DNA of 64,000 nucleotides from Salisaeta longa DSM 21114 (GTDB lineage Bacteria > Bacteroidota > Rhodothermia > Rhodothermales > Salinibacteraceae): contig NZ_ATTH01000001.1 in the NCBI RefSeq assembly GCF_000419585.1, forward strand, positions 3,128,766-3,192,765, in the 5' to 3' direction. Of this stretch, positions 63,193 to 64,000 are shown piece by piece. Each line of letters begins with the position of its first letter. The first letter of the stretch is position 1. A model generated the notes under the pieces. It did no database searches. It saw nothing but the letters and a program-made list of their open reading frames with translations, and had not been told where the DNA came from. Position numbers and translations under genes: made by a program.

Positions 63193-63627
63193 CTACAGCG
63201 CGACGGCACACATCCATCCCGCAAGAGCCGCGCGGAGCGTCCAGGCGAGGGTGCGTATCCAGTTGCTGCGCACGAGGGCCCGGTGGGTGGCGGCATCGAA
63301 GCCGTCGGTGAGGCGTGCGTGCTGCGGCACATGCACGAGGCCCGTCATGCCCCAGATGAGCACGAGCAACCCCGCGCCGCTCCATGGCATTGCAGGGGGC
63401 ACGGCAGCAGGCGCGTACGCCAGCAACGCGAGGCCCGTGCCTAGCTCCAGCGTCATGGCCGGGCCCACAATCCACGTGATGCGGCGCATATGAAACGCCT
63501 GAAAGTCGGCCGTGCGGGCCGGGTCTATCCACCGAAAGGCCGGGTAGTGCACCAGCTGCACGACCCAGATGACGCCCGTCATGAGCAGGGTGGCCGCGGC
63601 ATGCACGAGGAGGAGCGTAAGCGTCAT
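63193..63627 (-). CDS. small integral membrane protein
   Basis: 144 residues, four hydrophobic segments. MTGVIWVVQLVHYPAFRWID near the N-terminus, with H-Y-P-x-F and a following FHMRRITWIVGPAMTLEL, is a pattern seen in conserved membrane proteins of this size that I cannot tie to a function. Its ATG overlaps the stop of the DinB-like gene (ATGA at 63624-63627), so the two are translationally coupled. Confidence 0.8.
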   Translation of the reverse strand: MTLTLLLVHAAATLLMTGVIWVVQLVHYPAFRWIDPARTADFQAFHMRRITWIVGPAMTLELGTGLALLAYAPAAVPPAMPWSGAGLLVLIWGMTGLVHVPQHARLTDGFDAATHRALVRSNWIRTLAWTLRAALAGWMCAVAL

Positions 63628-64000
63628 GCGGCATCGTCGGCTTCGGGCGGCCAGCAGTCCAGCGCGCGCCGCACATCCACCAGTTGCCCGAGGTGGTACG
63701 CGTTGTGGTCGGCAACGAGCAGGGCTTCGCGCAAGAAGGTTTGCGTTTCGCCGTGCGGTACGACGGCCATCAGGTCGGGCGTGTCGCGCACGAGCGTGCA
63801 GAGGGCGGCGTGGTCGTCGCGGATCTGCTGCAGGCTGTCGTGCCAGGCGTTTTCGCTGGGGGGCGCCGCGGCCGCGGGCCAGTAGTCGTCGGGCCAGGCC
63901 GGCTGTTCGTAGGCATCGGCCTGGCAGAAATCCAGGATGTCGCGTTGGGCGATGCGGAGGTGCTCTACCAGCTCCCAGCCGGAGTGCGGCAGCCCCGTGG
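63624..64000 (-). CDS. DinB-like protein (5' part cut by window edge)
   Basis: The visible 125 residues are the C-terminal part: TGLPHSGWELVEHLRIAQRD, then WPDDYWPAAAAPP, and VADHNAYHLGQLVDVRRALD. The H-S-x-W-x-x-x-x-H and D-H-x-x-Y-H-x-G-Q patterns are metal-binding His positions of the DinB/YfiT four-helix fold. The start is beyond position 64000. Coupled to the membrane protein at 63193. Confidence 0.85.
   Translation of the reverse strand, partial: TGLPHSGWELVEHLRIAQRDILDFCQADAYEQPAWPDDYWPAAAAPPSENAWHDSLQQIRDDHAALCTLVRDTPDLMAVVPHGETQTFLREALLVADHNAYHLGQLVDVRRALDCWPPEADDAA

Overview
The window looks like a chromosomal segment of a high-GC member of the Bacteroidota, most probably the Rhodothermia (Salinibacter-like). 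The reasons are a SusC/SusD pair, TonB and TonB-dependent receptors, a BtuG-like B12 lipoprotein, menaquinone synthesis (menD), acidic protein composition, and small genes spaced by dispersed GTCATTGCGAGG hairpins. This assignment is inference; no rRNA or tRNA gene was seen.

Positions 1-9466 are a cassette array of integron type. Short plus-strand genes alternate with about 115-190 base imperfect palindromes that begin with an xxATAAC-like box and end with GTTATRY, the architecture of attC sites. I count nine complete or near-complete sites, one truncated terminal site, and two orphan crossover boxes. Cargo is mainly toxin-antitoxin pairs (PemK/MazF and PIN), two small lipoproteins, a DUF6883/DUF4926-like pair, a tiny membrane peptide and a DUF3775-like protein. 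At the left edge is a helicase-associated phosphoribosyltransferase tail followed by a DprA-like protein, a candidate defence pair. Two toxin genes are cut after about 16 codons exactly at a GTTAT crossover box. No integrase is in view; by orientation it would lie to the left.

Positions 9819-33579 are core metabolism and envelope: a lytic-transglycosylase-like protein, ppk1, quinone reductase, SusC/SusD, a cobalamin riboswitch controlling btuB, a btuG-like gene and a [2Fe-2S] protein, then purM, an acyl-CoA dehydrogenase, mannose-1-phosphate guanylyltransferase, holB, an aldehyde dehydrogenase and hpf. Positions 34604-47637 carry an AGCS symporter with an extra loop domain, upp, an NhaC antiporter, cupin and FmdB-like small proteins, meaB, menD, the tyrosine-degradation pair hpd-hmgA, a TonB-like protein and an SDR.

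Positions 47638-54575 are a repeat-rich zone with two CRISPR loci around pcs and pyrG. Both loci share a 37-base repeat, a roughly 300-base leader, a 17-base minisatellite just before the leader and the same degenerate last repeat. In the first locus the leader and first repeats are tandemly duplicated by about 502 bases. There are no cas genes in the window, so the arrays must work with Cas proteins encoded elsewhere or be orphans.

Positions 54576-64000 return to ordinary genes: a dienoyl-CoA-reductase-like SDR, an exonuclease/DUF294 nucleotidyltransferase pair, a conserved unknown protein, hisE-hisG, two divergent ABC ATPases, an extended SDR, a membrane protein and a DinB-like protein cut by the right edge.
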